Shown piece after piece: positions 12,901-27,789 of a stretch of 64,000 nt of DNA. Below the pieces are notes generated by a model. It saw only the letters and a list, made by a program, of their open reading frames with translations, did not search any database and was not told the origin of the DNA. Each line of letters opens with the position of its first letter. Within the stretch, counting starts at the first letter, position 1. Source of the DNA: Karalla daura (taxonomy: Eukaryota; Chordata; Actinopteri; Chaetodontiformes; Leiognathidae); the NCBI GenBank assembly GCA_029224185.1, contig CM055199.1, forward strand, positions 17,865,767-17,929,766, in the 5' to 3' direction. A program made the position numbers and the translations under genes.

Positions 12901-14699
12901 TTTATCCAGAATTTATCCGGAATATTCTCACTGAAAATATCATATTATCAGTAATGGAAATAGTCGTTTTGTCTCGCGGTCAGGATAGATGGCGAGCCTG
13001 GAAAACATGAGCAGGTTTGCTACCTGCTGGCGTGACTGTATATACTCTGTATTCTCAGAGCCGTGAACCGTGACCGACCCTGAAACGCATGAAGTAGTGG
13101 AAAGCTCGGTAGCAAACGTAGGGGGATTTCAGTAATTGTTCGCATCACGCAGAAACAGGTTTTTTTTCGATGATGAGTGATTACTTTATGAGCCTGCTGA
13201 TCTGTGCAAGACCAGCTGTCCAGGGAAATGGTGTCTGCACTGGATACTTTAAGTATGATTTCACTGCCTTTGTGATTGCGATGGTTTCTGGACTCGTAAA
13301 CTCACTGTTATTAACAATAACACCAACACCGGGACGGATGCTATTCTAAGTGCTGCATTCACTTTGAGGGAAAGAGGAGAGAGATCGTCATGCAGTTAAT
13401 CTGTTTAGAGCATGTTAGACGAAAACTCCCGGTGATTCATTTGTATATGAGATCCAGTTGTGGACCAGCTCATTCATGACATCAGGTTTGGCTTTGTTAC
13501 CATCTACACTTTGTTCAGGTCTGTCTGATTGCCTTTTATATGTCGCGCAACAAAAATCCTAGTTTCCTAGCAACATTTTTGATGTTGATCAAAATACTGA
13601 TGTTTGTGTGTGTGTGTGTTGGGAGAAGGAAGGAGGTAGAATGACAGAGAGGGAGAATTTGCTTGTATACATGCGAGCTCCACACGTGCATTTCCATTGC
13701 CGATCACTTTGAAAAGCACCTCAGTTTGGTCTGACCTTTGTTAAGCGAGGGATGGAAAGCGCCCTTTTGTTTCTGGCTGCGTCTCTTTTTTTCCACCACC
13801 TTGTTGCCTCCGTACCTGCCGCTGACTGGGATCTCCTCTGTCAGGCCTACAGAGCATCCTGGTTAGTGCTCGCGAGGCCTTGGCTTGAGAAGACGCGTGA
13901 GAACCGCTCCTTTTCCGATTTGTCAACAGGTGTTTGGTCAGATGATTTGTCATCTCACATGATAAGACTTGAAGCAGCTGAAACAGTTTCAACAGTGTTC
14001 GGCTTTGGGTTGTGCACCAGAGGACTCTGGTGCAACTCAGGACACACCTACTCCCTCTCCTCTGTCACCCTCAGCTCCATCCTTTTGGCCAAGTCTGCTC
14101 TCCCCCCTAAAATCCTTTAGCCCTTAAATATATTTGAGGCAGCTGAGAAGCCAAGAACCATTACTGCTGTCAGAGCGGAGGCCGTCGTCCAGGAGTTGAG
14201 TAGAATCGACTCGCTAATAGATCATGAGTAAAGATGTGAGGGGAGGAGGGGGAGGAGGGGAGAAGGATCCCCGCTGCTCTGAATGCGGTTTGGCTCCTTT
14301 GAAACGTAATCAAGGTTCGACTCGTTTCCAGCCAAAGATCAATTAGATAAATTAGCCTGAGGTTGAGCTGCTCACACCCTCGTTACAGTAGCCTAAACAA
14401 AGAAAAGGCAGCGGCGGACAAGTGCTCAAGGAGCGAAGAAACGTTTTCAGCAAAAAAAAAAAAAAAAAATGGGCAAGTGACCCATGAGTCCAATTTGTCC
14501 GTTACTTTGGCATAATCTCAGATTTAGCTGAATGCAGCCTTTGTTCACGCACAGTGAAACCAGAGAGAAAGAGAAGGAGCCAAAAGAAAAGAACAAACCA
14601 ATTTTTCAGAGCATTAAAGTGAAGAAAAAAAAAAACGCATACGTTTGGTGATGTTAGGAATGTGGCCTGTCACTGACGTGTTGCTGTCCTGGTTTGCAG

Positions 14700-14865
14700 T
14701 GGCTGATCGGAGACAGAGACAGTCACTGCGGGGGCATCTGCACGCGGACCCAGGGGAAGCCCGTGTGCGGCTCGGACGGCCGCAGCTATGAGACCGGCTG
14801 CGAGCTGCAGAGGGCGCGCTGCAAAGACAAGACCCTGACACTGGCACATCGCGGAAGATGCCGAG
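14700..14865 (+). CDS. smoc1: SMOC1 exon: Kazal/follistatin-like domain
   Basis: The acceptor is TTTGCAG and the donor is CCGAG/GTGAGA. The exon starts in phase 0 with WLIGDRD and ends after one base of the next codon. Six cysteines are spaced as in a Kazal domain, with the hallmark CGSDGRSYETGC. Joining directly to 18359 gives CRDAGQSKC, close to the human junction CKDAGQSKC. Confidence 0.92.
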
Positions 14866-17800
14866 GTGAGAACTGCCTTCACCGGGCAATCTCTCAGAGT
14901 TGGTAACGAATGCATGACCTGACTTTTTTTTTATTGTTTGGTTTTCAGGTAAAAACTGGGTGAAAATCGATCAGTTGCCGGTACCTCCGGCCCCGACTTC
15001 CTCGTCTGAGGGCAGAGACATGGAGCTCAAAGGTACAAGAGTACTGAGGCTGGACTCAGACCTGTTTCTCGTTCATCTTGTTCTGATTCAAGGGCCTCAA
15101 AAACATTCAACTTCTGCATTTTTTTCCCCTTTTGTGTTCACATGGTAACCAAAGTTGTAAACTAATGCGCAAAATGCCAACCAACTGTTATCTCTTATTG
15201 GTCAGAAATTGACAGAGCTTATTTTTTACTAAGTACTTTTCTTAAAGCTCACAAAGATTAACAAAAATACAGCATCAGCTGTTGTGCTTCTCTTGTTAAT
15301 ACACCAATGTTAGTTAAATGGACAAAATATCCACAAAAGACACTGATCTCACATAGCCCTTTGGTTGCCATGATCGACAGTCTCTTGTCTTGTTTTAACT
15401 CTTGTTCTATCTTGTTTTGAGAGTTAATTTCTTATTTTCAGTGGTATTTTCAGATCTTTCTGATCTCGTCCAACTTGTCCTGCTCTGCATCATATCCTGA
15501 TGATCGCTGTCTGTATATTTGTCCCAAATGATCCTACTTTTTGGGGTTAAACGCTCCCTTCAGCCACTTCAAACAAGCCAGACTGATCCGAGAACAGATT
15601 TTTCTGAGCACAACAAGCACAAAATGTTCACCTAAAATGCTAGAAAACTTGTGTGCCTAATTGCAACCTAATCCACCCTTCCCGCACTGCAGCCTCAGAG
15701 AGGGAAAGCACACACTGATTTACTCGAGGGCAGGTTGCAGCTCGGACCCAAAGTGGACAGTTTTTTGGGGGGGGGTTGGTGGAACTGAATGAGAAGATGT
15801 CTTTCATTTTCCGCCTCTCTGTAGGCGTGTAAGTTTTTACAGACCGGGATCACACATTTCCCCAGTCTCTGGATGCCAGCCACTCAACAACAGCGGAGAT
15901 TGATAGGTCTAAAGTCAAGGTTGGAACTTGGCATTTCTCTCACCCCCTCCACCCCCGCACCCCCTGCTCCACTTTCCTCCAGCCCCGTCTCTCCATTAGG
16001 AAAACAGCAGTCCCAACCAAATCCATTTTAGGAGTGAAATTTGTTCCCACTGTATGGTAATGGGTGGTTTTGTTTCATAATGCCTGTGGTGTGCCAAGGC
16101 AAGGGGAGCCGGGCAAAGCTCACACAGCCTCCAGCACATGCGACAAGCCTGTTTTGTTGTAATGAAGCCGCTGCTTTATTTAGGCAGGCAGTTCATGAAC
16201 CGGCCTGTTGTTTACAGTGGCGAAGCCTGGCACGGAGCGGCTGAGGTGTGCGTGAGATGCAGATTAAACACAACAGATACATGCGACTACAGAATGTATA
16301 AATTGCAAACAGGTACAACAAACAACCGCAAACAGCAACAGACGTGTAATTACAGCCGTTACGACCGGCGGAGCTGTTTATTCATTATGTAGCTGTGAAT
16401 AAACAACACGGGGAGAATCAACACGTTGTACTCATCTTCTACAATGAAGATGATGAAATTATCTTTTTTTTCCAGCCTCTGTTTGTTTTGCAGTCAAGCC
16501 GAACTTAAGTTGTTGTTTTTTTCGCGACAGCCACATTGGCTCGCCTCGCAATACAAATACAATAAAGCAACAGACTCTTGGAAGTGGCCGTAATGCTGCC
16601 TTGTCACAACTAACAAGCACAGACAAGCAGAGGGGGAGCTGCTAACTGCCTCTCATCATAAAGTTATTTCCATAAATCTGACTTATTCAAACAGTTGTTT
16701 TTATTCTCCTCTCCTCCGGGCGTGTTTCTAACGTAAGACTAAATATTCAGAGTTTATAAATTCATGTAACCGTGTCTGTCCCTCTCGGTGACATCACCAG
16801 CCCCGTCCTGGCTCCTGTCGCTCTCTCTTTTTTTGCTCTGGAGGAGACAACATGTCTGTCTCCTCTCAGCACCAGAGATGACTTTTTCCTTTTTTTTGTC
16901 TAAAATTTTCTTTTTTTTCTTTCCTGGAGAGAGAGTGAGTGTTTGCACAGCGTGGAGGACTGTGGTCACACCGGTCAGCTCCCGGGTGTCACTGCGTACA
17001 CTCCTCCAACTTGTTCGGAAACGTGACGCTCGGCTCCACGGGAGCTACAGTAAAACCAGTGCTTCTGATGATGTTTTTCAGTAATTAGCGACTTAGCGTT
17101 CCCGCCTCTGTCCCCCATGAGAGAGCGGCTCGGGATGATCGTCAGCACTGCGGGGAACTCGGGGCTCGGTTTCCACTAACATTTTCAAAATATCAATGCA
17201 GGGCGCATGACGCACGCCTCGGCACTAACAACGCGGCGCTCATGGTCTGCCCCAGAGACTGGTAATGTTCCGGAAGGTGTTGTTTCTGCATGTTTTTTGA
17301 ATGGCGTAATGAAAGGTCTCCGGTTCGTCTGGGCTTTTGTGTTTTCTGCAGAGTTGAATCTGTTTGGATGCAGACTCTCAACTCAACTCAGCTCAACTTC
17401 ACCTTTTATTTATAGAGCACTTTACAAACAACCCGCACCGACCAAAGTGCTGTTCAAGGGGCTGCATGTTACTAAAACACACATATTTATAAAAGAACAT
17501 GATGAATATGACAGTGTAAAACAATAGGTTCATACAGCACACGTGATATAGTGTAAAAAAAAAAAAAATATATATATATATATATATAAATCTCTCCCTC
17601 TCTTTCTGTATATATATATATATATATATATACACAGATATATATAAATTATTATGATATTATCTTAAACTATATATTTAAACCATACTAATGATTGTAG
17701 AAAATATTAAAAAATAATAATATATAGAAAATAATATTTATTTTCTTTATTTTCATTTTCACTTTTTTAAATAATTATTTTTAAATCTTCATATATTCAA

Positions 17801-20800
17801 ATAATTATAGTGTAATGTATATGTTAAACTATATTTGTATTATTTATATTTAATTAATTATGTGTTTAAGATATTAACATGTATACGTGTATATATGTAC
17901 GTCTATATCTATTGTATTAATTTACATATATACATACAATATGTCTGCTAAAGCATAATGAAATAGTATTTTAAATTAATGCGTGATTCTTATGCTGCCT
18001 GTTCAGCTTCGTAAAGTCCAATAGTCATTGAGAACAACAAAAAAGCCTCGGATTAAGGCACTGTGATCTAAACAGAAGACAGGGAGTAAATAAACAGCTC
18101 TCCCCTCTGTCTATCAGAAACGCGCCCTTGAGAATAACACTACGAGTCGGACGTCACTCGGTGGCCGACGGTAGTAAACTGTGGTCTCGCTGGTCGGCCT
18201 CCAGGTGTGAACACGGTGTTGTTGACAAAGAACATATGTCTTCAGCAGAGAAAGAGAGAGCGAGAGAGAGAGAGAGGAAAAACAACTGCAGGCCCGGAGG
18301 TTTTGTATGCAAAGCATGAGAGCCGGCTGCGCTCAATGTGAATGTCAATGCGTTGCAGATGCAGGTCAGTCCAAGTGTCGTTTTGAGAGGAACCAGGCTC
18401 TGGAGCAGGCCAGGAGACCTCAGGAGTCCATGTTCATCCCAGAATGCAACGAGGACGGGACGTTTGCCCAGGTCTGTCTCTTTAACCGCATGTTTATGAC
18501 TCCTCATCGATGGGTTTTATATCTCTGATAGAAAGACAAGACCCGGCATGTTTATTCATACAGTGCCATTTATTCACAGAGCTCTACAAAGGCAAGGAAA
18601 TATCTTAGAAACAATGAAAAATAAAATAGAATCCATTAAAAAATGATATTTGAAATCAGTATAGCAAGTGGATAGCAAAGCTGAGTTGGATAAAATTGAC
18701 ACTCTAGGAACAGTGCAGTGAACAATAAAGTTTTCAGCCCTGGCTTAAAGGAGCGGACAGTTAGTGCTTGAGCAGCTCAAGGTGTTCAGGTGAGGACCAT
18801 AGGAGCTAATGCAGCATAATCCTGCTTTGTTCTGAAAGGAAGACATAATGTACCTGAACCTTTAAGGTGCAAACCGACCTGCAGATATGATCATCCACCT
18901 CTTCCTCTGTATGGACGTCACGGCTACATGACCTACATAAGTAGCTCATGCCAAACTGTCCCGAAAACAACTTGAATGATCCCAGATTCGACCTTCTTCG
19001 ACAGTGTCTTTGCTTTGCTCTTACTGACTGTTGAGTGACGCATATGTTAATAGTCTCTGACCTCAGAGACCAGGTTTGGTTAAAGTTTTGAAATGTCTCT
19101 CCAGTACTGTACTGGAGTTTCTTTGTATTGTATACTGTTACCATTCCTAACCAAGATAACTCATAGTGCTTTACAGAGGCAAAGAAATGTATTAAAGAAA
19201 CATTGGATATTAAAATACAATCAATAAAAAGCACAAGAGCACACACAGTGTGTCACAACTGAATCTTTTTACGTCAGCACATAAAACTCCTGCTCGCAGG
19301 ACTGGTTGTTTATGGGGGGAGGGTGGGGGGACAGTTTGATTTGTAGCCGAGTGTTTGGTTCAGTTCAGACAGACAGTTGGAACGAAAAAACCCCACTGCT
19401 CCTATGAGAGATTTCAGTTTATCCATTATCTATTGTCCAAGAACAAGGAGTTAGGAAAACAGCTCCTGAGTGAAATCTGAGTTGAATTATAGTGATTTTG
19501 CTTTTGCTTTTCAATGGTTTAGCCAGGTCAGTCATCATCTCTGTTTTTTTTTTCTCCCTGTCTCCAGGTCCAGTGCCACACTCTGACCGGCTACTGCTGG
19601 TGTGTGACCAGTGATGGGAAGCCAGTGAGTGGCTCCTCTGTGCACAACAGGACCCCGGTGTGTTCAGGTACTGGGGAGAAAGCTGCCTGGATCGAATGTC
19701 CAGAGTTTTTCAGATGAATCTTGAAACACTTCACCTGGTTCCAGATTGTCCTGCAGCCCACACGGCTTCTATCTGCCCTGCTTCAGTCTAAACTTCAGTA
19801 GACAGATCAAATGTTTCCTGACAAGTCTTTATCGTGGTGATAAAGCAGCTAATGGTACCAAGCGAGAGTGTTTGGAAACCGTGCACATGAGGTTCAGGCC
19901 TTTTAACTTTTTGTGCAATTCCAAGAATTTGACTTAGAAGTTAGCTGACTTTGCTTAAAAATCACATGCAAGCCTGTGGGCTTTTGCATCATCACATAAG
20001 ACTGTAAGTTATACAAAATCTCCCAAAATGTTCAGATTTAGAATCAGCTTTATTGGCTCAGTAGCTGGACACATGCTCACTTGTAGTTAATGTAAATAAA
20101 CATGAGTAAAAACATTCTGCTGGAGGTATAAAAATTAAATAAATAGAAGTGGTCAGAGGTCTGGTCTGTTATAAATATGTATGTTTACAGCCAGAATATA
20201 TACATAAGCATAATACTGTGTATGACAGCAGAATACTTCTTTCTTAACTTCTCTCTGACTTTTTCAGCAAACTCAGTGTGTACAGTACATATATTTCGGC
20301 CTCTATGATCATTACTCTGAACATTTCATCTTAAACAACTAATCTGTTTTACTGTTTTCTTTGAGTGTTCGAGAAATTCTGTGTTATGTGAATTCATGTC
20401 CAAGGTGAGACTCCATTGGAGAAACTGTCTCAGATGTAAAGGAGTGAGTGAGTGCAGCCTGTGGGTCACAGTTACAGTTGCTCTGAGTCTTGTCTCGCCA
20501 CACTGTGGGCACATGTGCGTTACATGTCATGTGGAGTAGAGCAGGTGCAAGGTCAATGAGAAGGCTAATGGCCATACATCCAGGGGCCCCTGCTCCCCCC
20601 ATACCCCCATTTCCCCTCCTCCTCCTCCTCCTCTTCCTCTAACTGCTCTCAGCAGGCAGGAGGAGGAGAATGAGCCGGCTCTGCTAACTCATCCTGGATG
20701 GGAACACTTTATGATAATCACCATCATTTTCCCTCAGAAGATAATACGCTGCGGCCTTTGCCAGAATTGGATTGCGCAGTCACTCGAGCATATGGTGCAA

Positions 20801-23800
20801 ATTTTGTGTGGAGAGTGTGGTGAAAGTGGCCGCATGCCCCTCTGAAGCTGCTCGACGCACCGCCAGAGGCTTCCCGCTCTCTCCTCTCTCGTCTTCTCCT
20901 CTCCCCTTTCTTTATCTCTCCGCCTCAAATCTTCCGTGCCCGCTCTTTTCTTGGTATTTCCCACTTGTGTCGCTAATCACCTGTAGGGTTTCCCCTGGCA
21001 CCTGCTGTGACCGGGATCAGATGTAGGACACAGGATGAGATACTAACGCATTGTGGAGGAATCCTTCATGTAAAAAAAAAAAACTTCGTTTTTGCAGTAA
21101 CTCATCTGTAAAGTACTGCAGGTCAACAGGAAAAACGTGTCAGAGCTACCAGATATGAGCTATATGAGTTTTTATTTGACGATGGATATTATTTATCATA
21201 GATGAAAGTGTGTGAAATACCAGTAGGTTTGAACCAGGAATCTGCAAGTCTCATTTTCTACTCTGCAGATGTCAAAGTTCTACTATGGACATTTAAGAGA
21301 CTAGAGCTACAGTACGTTAACACAGCAGGCAAAAGTGACCCAAATCATTTTTTTGACCGTCTGAATGGTCATTTGGGATCTCATATGACTTTTTGTAAGA
21401 TGACAAAGGAGGTGGAAAGCTTTAAGATCTAATGTAAACAATGGAGGAAACAAGCTTTCTTTCCATTTTCACTTGATTTTGTCAGATCAATTTGAACACT
21501 ATCAGCCACGTTTAACTCTGTAAACACAGCTTGTTGCTGTGTCCAGAACTGTCAAGTCTTCTTGACATAAGCTTCAGTGATTATATTGAGACCAGGGTTA
21601 GGGTTAGTCCACACACTAACCTCCACTATACCGGAAAACTCTGCCTTACATAGAAATAATTAAATAATTTCATGGTTTATTGTTGTTAATTGTTAAAATG
21701 GATCCCAAATTGATCTTCTTTTTAACATAATAGGATTACACAAAAGTGCCATTGCACAAAAAAGGTGCTGGTTTGCAGACATATATTATATATCACACTC
21801 ATAAACAGGTGCAGTGTAGAAAACTTAATGCTGAGAGATCTACGAGTCTGTGGCACAACACAGCCTCTACCTGTCCCCTTTCTGCCCTGCATAAGATCCA
21901 ATATCTTCATTGTTTCTTGCAAAGGTATGTATGACACTGGAACGGGAATCTGGGCACAGTGAACCCGATACCGTAAACAGACGCTGCAGAAATCAGCCCA
22001 ACTCGCTCTCCCTCCGGTCGACACATAACATAAACGTTACTGCCGTGCTCAGACACCCCTGTTCACTCTGACCCAAATCAATCATCTCACATACATTTGC
22101 AGGAAACTTCCGTGAATTTATGGGAACTCATGCTGGGACAAGTGGATTGTCAGGTAGTAAATTTCCTTCCCCCTTCCCCTTCACTGTCTAATTTAGCTCT
22201 TTTCCCATCCATGCATCCATGCATGAAAACGCCAGCCCTGCATGCACCGAAAGAGCAGAATGACGTTTGAAGACTAATCATTTTCCACAGATGGTGCAGA
22301 TCACTCACGTCTGCATCAGTCAGTGTTAAGATAAAGCAGCGAAACCTCACGTTCCAATCTGTGCCTTGCTATCCAGTACTAACAGAATGTACTCATCAAA
22401 CTCTGATAAAAACCGCGGCGTCTTCCTCCAAGCTGAAAGGTTGGTGGGTTGGGAAATCTGTGGGAGTCGTGTTTTCTCTGTTGGCCTGTGTTCCCTGTAA
22501 TGCCGGAGCGATCGAATTTGTGATTCATTGGTACTGAGGGGGTTAATTCTGGAGAAGTCGTTTTAATTGTCAATGTGGATTTTGGAATAAAGTGTCCCCG
22601 AGCAGCTGCTAATACATACCTTGTCCACGTTACGTGACTTTTTTTTTCCTTTTCTCTTTACAGGGTCAGTAACCGATAAACCGCCTGGGCCACCGAACTC
22701 TGGTAGAAAAGGTGAGTTGAGATCTGCTATAGGTTGTGTGTATGCATGTGTATGAGAGGTACTATTTGTGTGTGTGTGTGAGAGAGACAAAGAGAGAGCG
22801 AGAGAGAGCAATCAAAATGTCTTTTGACCTGACTTTTTTCCCCCCATCTGATCTGTGCAAAGTCCATATTTGTGCAGAGCAGAAAGGTACGTGACTGATG
22901 TCTGACTTTAAGAGGGCTTAGAATAGACACTCTGTACATTTCAGCAATGTTAAAATGATTATTACATACCCTTATGGCAGACACCACAGTGAGAATTCTT
23001 AATGCTGAATGATTGATTAAGACCCAATCCTGATACGTCTCATTGATATTGTATTTCTTAAAAAAAAAGAATAAAATAAAACATGACAAAAGTGTATGTT
23101 TTCTGTAGTTTTATCAAATAATTGCAGCGCCTGCTTGCACCATTAGGCAATTCTAACAGAAAAAACAACATTTCTCACAGTCTGAAGCTCACAGCAACGA
23201 TTGACTAATACTGTAAGTTGTGTAACTTGTTTTACTGTAACTTGTTTTATGCTGCGTCACTTGGGAAAATATCAGGATATTATTAAATAAAAAACTGTAG
23301 AAGAAGAGATCTTTAGTCTGTGCTCAGCCTGGTGCATTTGTCTGTGATCAACATGAGTAACATGTTTTATTTTATCGTTTGCAGTTTGACCAGATCAGGT
23401 CGGTTTGACCCGAATGTTACGATTTGCTGACACGCAGTGTGATTTAAGGACTGTAGTGTTTGTAGAATAATTCCACTTCTCTGTGGTGTGCTTTTGATTG
23501 ATTTGATTTCCTAAGGAGTGTTCCAGATGCTACAAAACTGCACTCGGGTGAGTATTCTCGGTAGCTGACTTCACAGCATTATCTACGATCCATTACTACT
23601 TATACATCTCTTACACAGGACATTGACTCTTTCAGGCCTGTCAGAGTATTTTCTTTAGCCTGTGCTACAGTGTGATGTTTGGCAGCATGTTTCCCAAATC
23701 TGGCTCAAGACGTGTTTGGTTTTGCCCAATAGCGAAAGGCAACTTCTAATACTGCAAACTGAGCACGGGTTTTATTCATGCAGTTGTGTGAGAATCTGTG

Positions 23801-26800
23801 TCCGTTCCAAACACTGGGAATGTTTTTAACGCAAGAACAAATATTATAAATGTGTCAAATTCAACCAAAGAAATGCACAAGGATCTTGAAGATTGTATTA
23901 AAAAGCTGAAACGCTTACTATGATTTGAGACCATTTGGTCAACTCAGCAAATAACAAGAAGGTCTCTGGTTCGAATCCCAGTCGGACTGAGAGCCCTACT
24001 AATTCCCTTTGTGTCTGCATATATTTTCTCCACATACTGTAGTGTCCTCCCACAGTCCAAATACATGTTTAGGTCGATTGGAGACTCTAAATTGCCTGCA
24101 AGAGATACATGATACGTGATTGGTTGTTCTGACATAAAGTATTCAATAATGTATGGATAGATATCCATCTACATATCTATGTATCTACAACTGTGACACT
24201 CAATGAGGACACTCACTATAAATTACTAACTGTTCAAACTGATGTTTTGATTCCAGTTTATGTGGAAACAGTGTTGCTATGCTGATTTGGAACAAATTAT
24301 GAGAGATTTGGTGATAAAGAGATCTTTAGTTGCACCGAGTCCTGCGGGTTTTTATACACTGTGTGGTTAGTGTGACATGTTGCCAAACATCAGAGGCCAT
24401 TATTGATACATTGCTGCTCCTGCTACAAACTCAAACTCGTGGAGGTTTATCTGAAAGAGATTTCATAGAGAAGGCCGCTGAAAAGATTCTTTTCATTATA
24501 TTTCATGCAAACAGAAACCTGCCTTTAATTCACAACTTTTGTAGGATTCCCCTTTAACAGCCAATCATGTGATTGGAATCTATGGAAACCTGTTGCTTAC
24601 ATCCAGCTCCAAATAATGAGCACAAATAAATGTAGAAAATTACTGTAGGTACATGTATGCAAATTGAAAAATTATGAGGTTCTGTTTCATTTTGTTTTTA
24701 CTGTGCACAGTGTCCCAGGCATGTAATTTTTGTTCATTGTTTGATTAATAGAGACAATAGAATGAAGCTTTTGGACATTTGGGGATAAAAAGAGAGTTCA
24801 GGGATGCAACAGTTTTTGGAAAACATTCCTTGTTTTGAGTTTAAGGAAAGGTTTTGGTGCAGCTGTGGATGCACAGACGGTCATTGTCGTAGCTGAATGT
24901 ACGACCTCGTCCCAGACCGGAGCAGCAGCAGCATCTTGGAGGAACCAACTCTTCGACCCAGAGACTGAACCAGCGTGGACGTCTTACTTTGAGCCTCAGG
25001 AACGATGAAGTTCACACGCCTTCGTCTGCTCAGAGGCCCGTTCACCCCTGTGTTTGGACTAGCTGGGGGTGGGCCGTCCTCGGCCTATCAACACATCCGA
25101 CACCTGCACTGAGCTCATGCGGGTCCTGATGGAGGGGGGAGGGTGGTAGGGTTTGGTGGGAGGCTGGGGGTGTGTGTGTGTGTGTGTGTATGTTTGTGTG
25201 CGACTGTGTGGGAGTGATAAATGTGCGGCGTGCGTGATCATGCTGGTGTGAGAACGTTGGTGAGGAGGAGTTGATTTATCGATGTGGATGTGAGAGATGC
25301 GGAGCCACGTGTGGGTGGCTGTTTTTTCTATCATTCAGTCTCTCTCTCTGTCTGTCAGTTTTTCTATCTGTCTTGGCCGGGCCATGTGCAAATCCCAACC
25401 ATTCAACAGTTCTGGAGAGTAGATTGTATTAACCTCAATAATGGTAGTTTCTTTCCGTTTCTTTCTCACTCTCAACCCAGATGATGGCTCCAAGCCCACA
25501 CCCACGATGGAGACTCATGTCCCTCCTGAGGGCGATGGTACGTCTCCTCCAACTCCTCCTCCACCTTAAAATTTAGACAAATCTGCAAATATGAGATGCA
25601 CAAAATGTTTTCACATAACACAATGTGTTTTTTTCAATTAACTTTATTTAATGGATATCATTTATACAAGAATCATCTGTTGAAACAATATAAGAAATGG
25701 GTAAAGCATACAGAACAAAGAAACATGCCACATGCCAAGTTATTACAGCCAAAGCACAAATAAAATGAAAATGGTGAAAAAATAAACAAAAATAAACAAA
25801 ACAAAACCATATACAGTTAAGTCCAGAAATCTTTTGTATTTAGGTCCAACTGAGCTTGAAATCCACTTGTTGAAGACAAAACTGAAGGGAAAATGCCCCA
25901 GAATTGAAGAGAGTTACAGTTTGATTCATGATTATGTCACTTTGACCAATAACCTATGGCCCCTTAAAAAGGTGAAGTGCATGTAAACAATGTGCTGTAA
26001 TTTCTGCACTGTTTACCTGATTTGGATGGAAATACTTTCAAATGAAAGCAGAAAGTTTGCACTTACTGTAAAGCACATCTCCGTTGTTTCATTTCAAATT
26101 GTGGTTCAGTACAAATTGAGTCGCTGTCCAGATATTTCTAGGCCTAACTGTACCAACATCCAGCTTCTCTTACTCTCCATCCTCGGTTTATTCCCCACTT
26201 TAACGAAGCTGCAGCATGTCAGACCTTTTGTAATTTAATCAGAATCCAACATTACATCAAATGGAAAACTCGAGCTGTCAAAAAAAAAAAAAACAGATGA
26301 CAAATGTGATATTTTTGGAATTGCCGTGATCTTGGATGCAATTTTCACTTGGGTTTTGCGGGTAAATCTTGGCCGCACGAATGTTTGAAGTATGCAGCTA
26401 CGGTGGCAACGGCACGGCTGGTCGAATCCATCTTAAATCCTGTGGAGATCCAGAAGAGTATGGATCAGCTGATTGATCCATCTTCTTGTCTTTTGCAGAG
26501 ATAACCGCTCCAACGCTGTGGATCAAACAGCTGGTTTATAAGGAGAACAGGCAGAACAGCTCCACTTCCAGGAAGCAAGGTGAGACAATCTGCTGTGTGC
26601 GTTGTAAAGTGAAACTGCAGACAAACAGCCGCGAGTTCATAAATTATGATGCAGAGCGCCGTCAACACGGTAGCCCCAGGCTGCCAACACGGAGCTGTAT
26701 AAACACGCAGTTTTGTGTGTGGGATCGTGTCCTTGACCACATCACTGCCACCTCTCCAACCAGTGCAACCACCTTCTCAAATATCACGTACACACCGCTT

Positions 26801-27758
26801 TTGGGATCCAGTCGTCAGCCACATATTGATCTTGAGATGACTATGAAAACTATACCGGAGAGGAAATTAACCCTTTGAAAGTATTAATGTATTTCTAGTG
26901 TAACTGGGTTTCAAAGCCACTGGTTTAAATGTGAAACATCTCCAGTTTAAAGACATTGCCCCGCTGCCAGGATTAGATTTCTTGGTTTCTTTCCTTTGGT
27001 GTAATTTGTTTAACTTTCTCTGTCTCCTTTTCAATTACGCCTTGACATGTTCACTACCCTCTGGGCAGCTGGACGGCTTTCACGCTTCTGCAGCAAGTCA
27101 GTGAGTTAATGCGCTGGGGGTTGAGCGAGTGTCAGTCTAAAGGAGCTGATATATGGAGGCGGTGCTCGCTTTTTATTCGACAGTCCATAAAATGTGCATT
27201 TCATTTTTCAATTTGCATTTTTTTTTCTCTATTTTAATGCATTCATGTCATCGTTGGGTTAATGTTGTGCAATACCTCCTGGAGTTCAGATGTCCCACAA
27301 CTGGGACGTATAACTTTTTACTGTTTTTTTTCTACACAGAATTTGCATTAGTTAAAGACGATTTACAATCACAGGCATCCAAAAGAAATGAATTACAGAT
27401 ATCACTTTAACTTTTTACAATCTGTGTGCGTGGATATTTGTAATCGAGACGTGTTAGCGCCCACCTTTAATGTACGGCACTTTACGTTACGCGGAGCGAG
27501 CTCTCTCCGGAGCACATAGGCGGTTGATTGCAATACGGGGTCTCTCAGTCTTTTGAATGATGGTGATGTGGCGGGGGAAACTGTGGTCAGGGCAGCGTCG
27601 AGGATTGTGTTTTAGATGAGAGATATTCACTGTGACAGCTCTTTGAAACTTCTGTGGAAACACCAGCTTCCTGTTTCCAATTAGCATCCGCCGTCCTCAA
27701 AGCTCGAGCGACAAGGCCGACTGAGGGGGAGATGTCATCACGTTGGAGACGTGAGCGC

Positions 27759-27789
<31 letters not shown>

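Larger units (their letters stand above)
1..14699. other. Non-coding DNA upstream of the first SMOC1 exon seen
   Basis: I found no exon with convincing family identity here. The region contains (CA)n microsatellites, GA- and A-rich tracts, decayed dispersed repeats and many short chance frames. SMOC1 needs an upstream signal-peptide exon ending in phase 0, and none fits. The stretch is therefore probably part of intron 1. Confidence 0.6.
22712..25480 (+). other. smoc1: SMOC1 intron
   Basis: It contains GT/GA simple repeats (22768-22808), a SINE-like relic (23945-24135) and a (GT)n run (25170-25189). The stretch 24890-25110 is more GC-rich, but no exon was recognised in it. Confidence 0.55.

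Noticed and set aside
13752..13880. A signal-peptide-like start (MESALLFLAASLFFHH) about 950 bp before the Kazal exon, as a possible SMOC1 exon 1
   Set aside because: The SMOC1 junction needs a phase 0 donor. The nearest plausible donor here (TCCTG/GTTAGT) is phase 2, and the sequence lacks resemblance to the residues before the Kazal domain.
21552..21570. Perfect 7-bp hairpin TGTCAAG...CTTGACA
   Set aside because: Stems this short occur by chance and no T-run or conserved context supports a function.
21594..21608. Telomere-like GGGTTAGGGTTAG
   Set aside because: Barely two repeat units; expected by chance in 64 kb.
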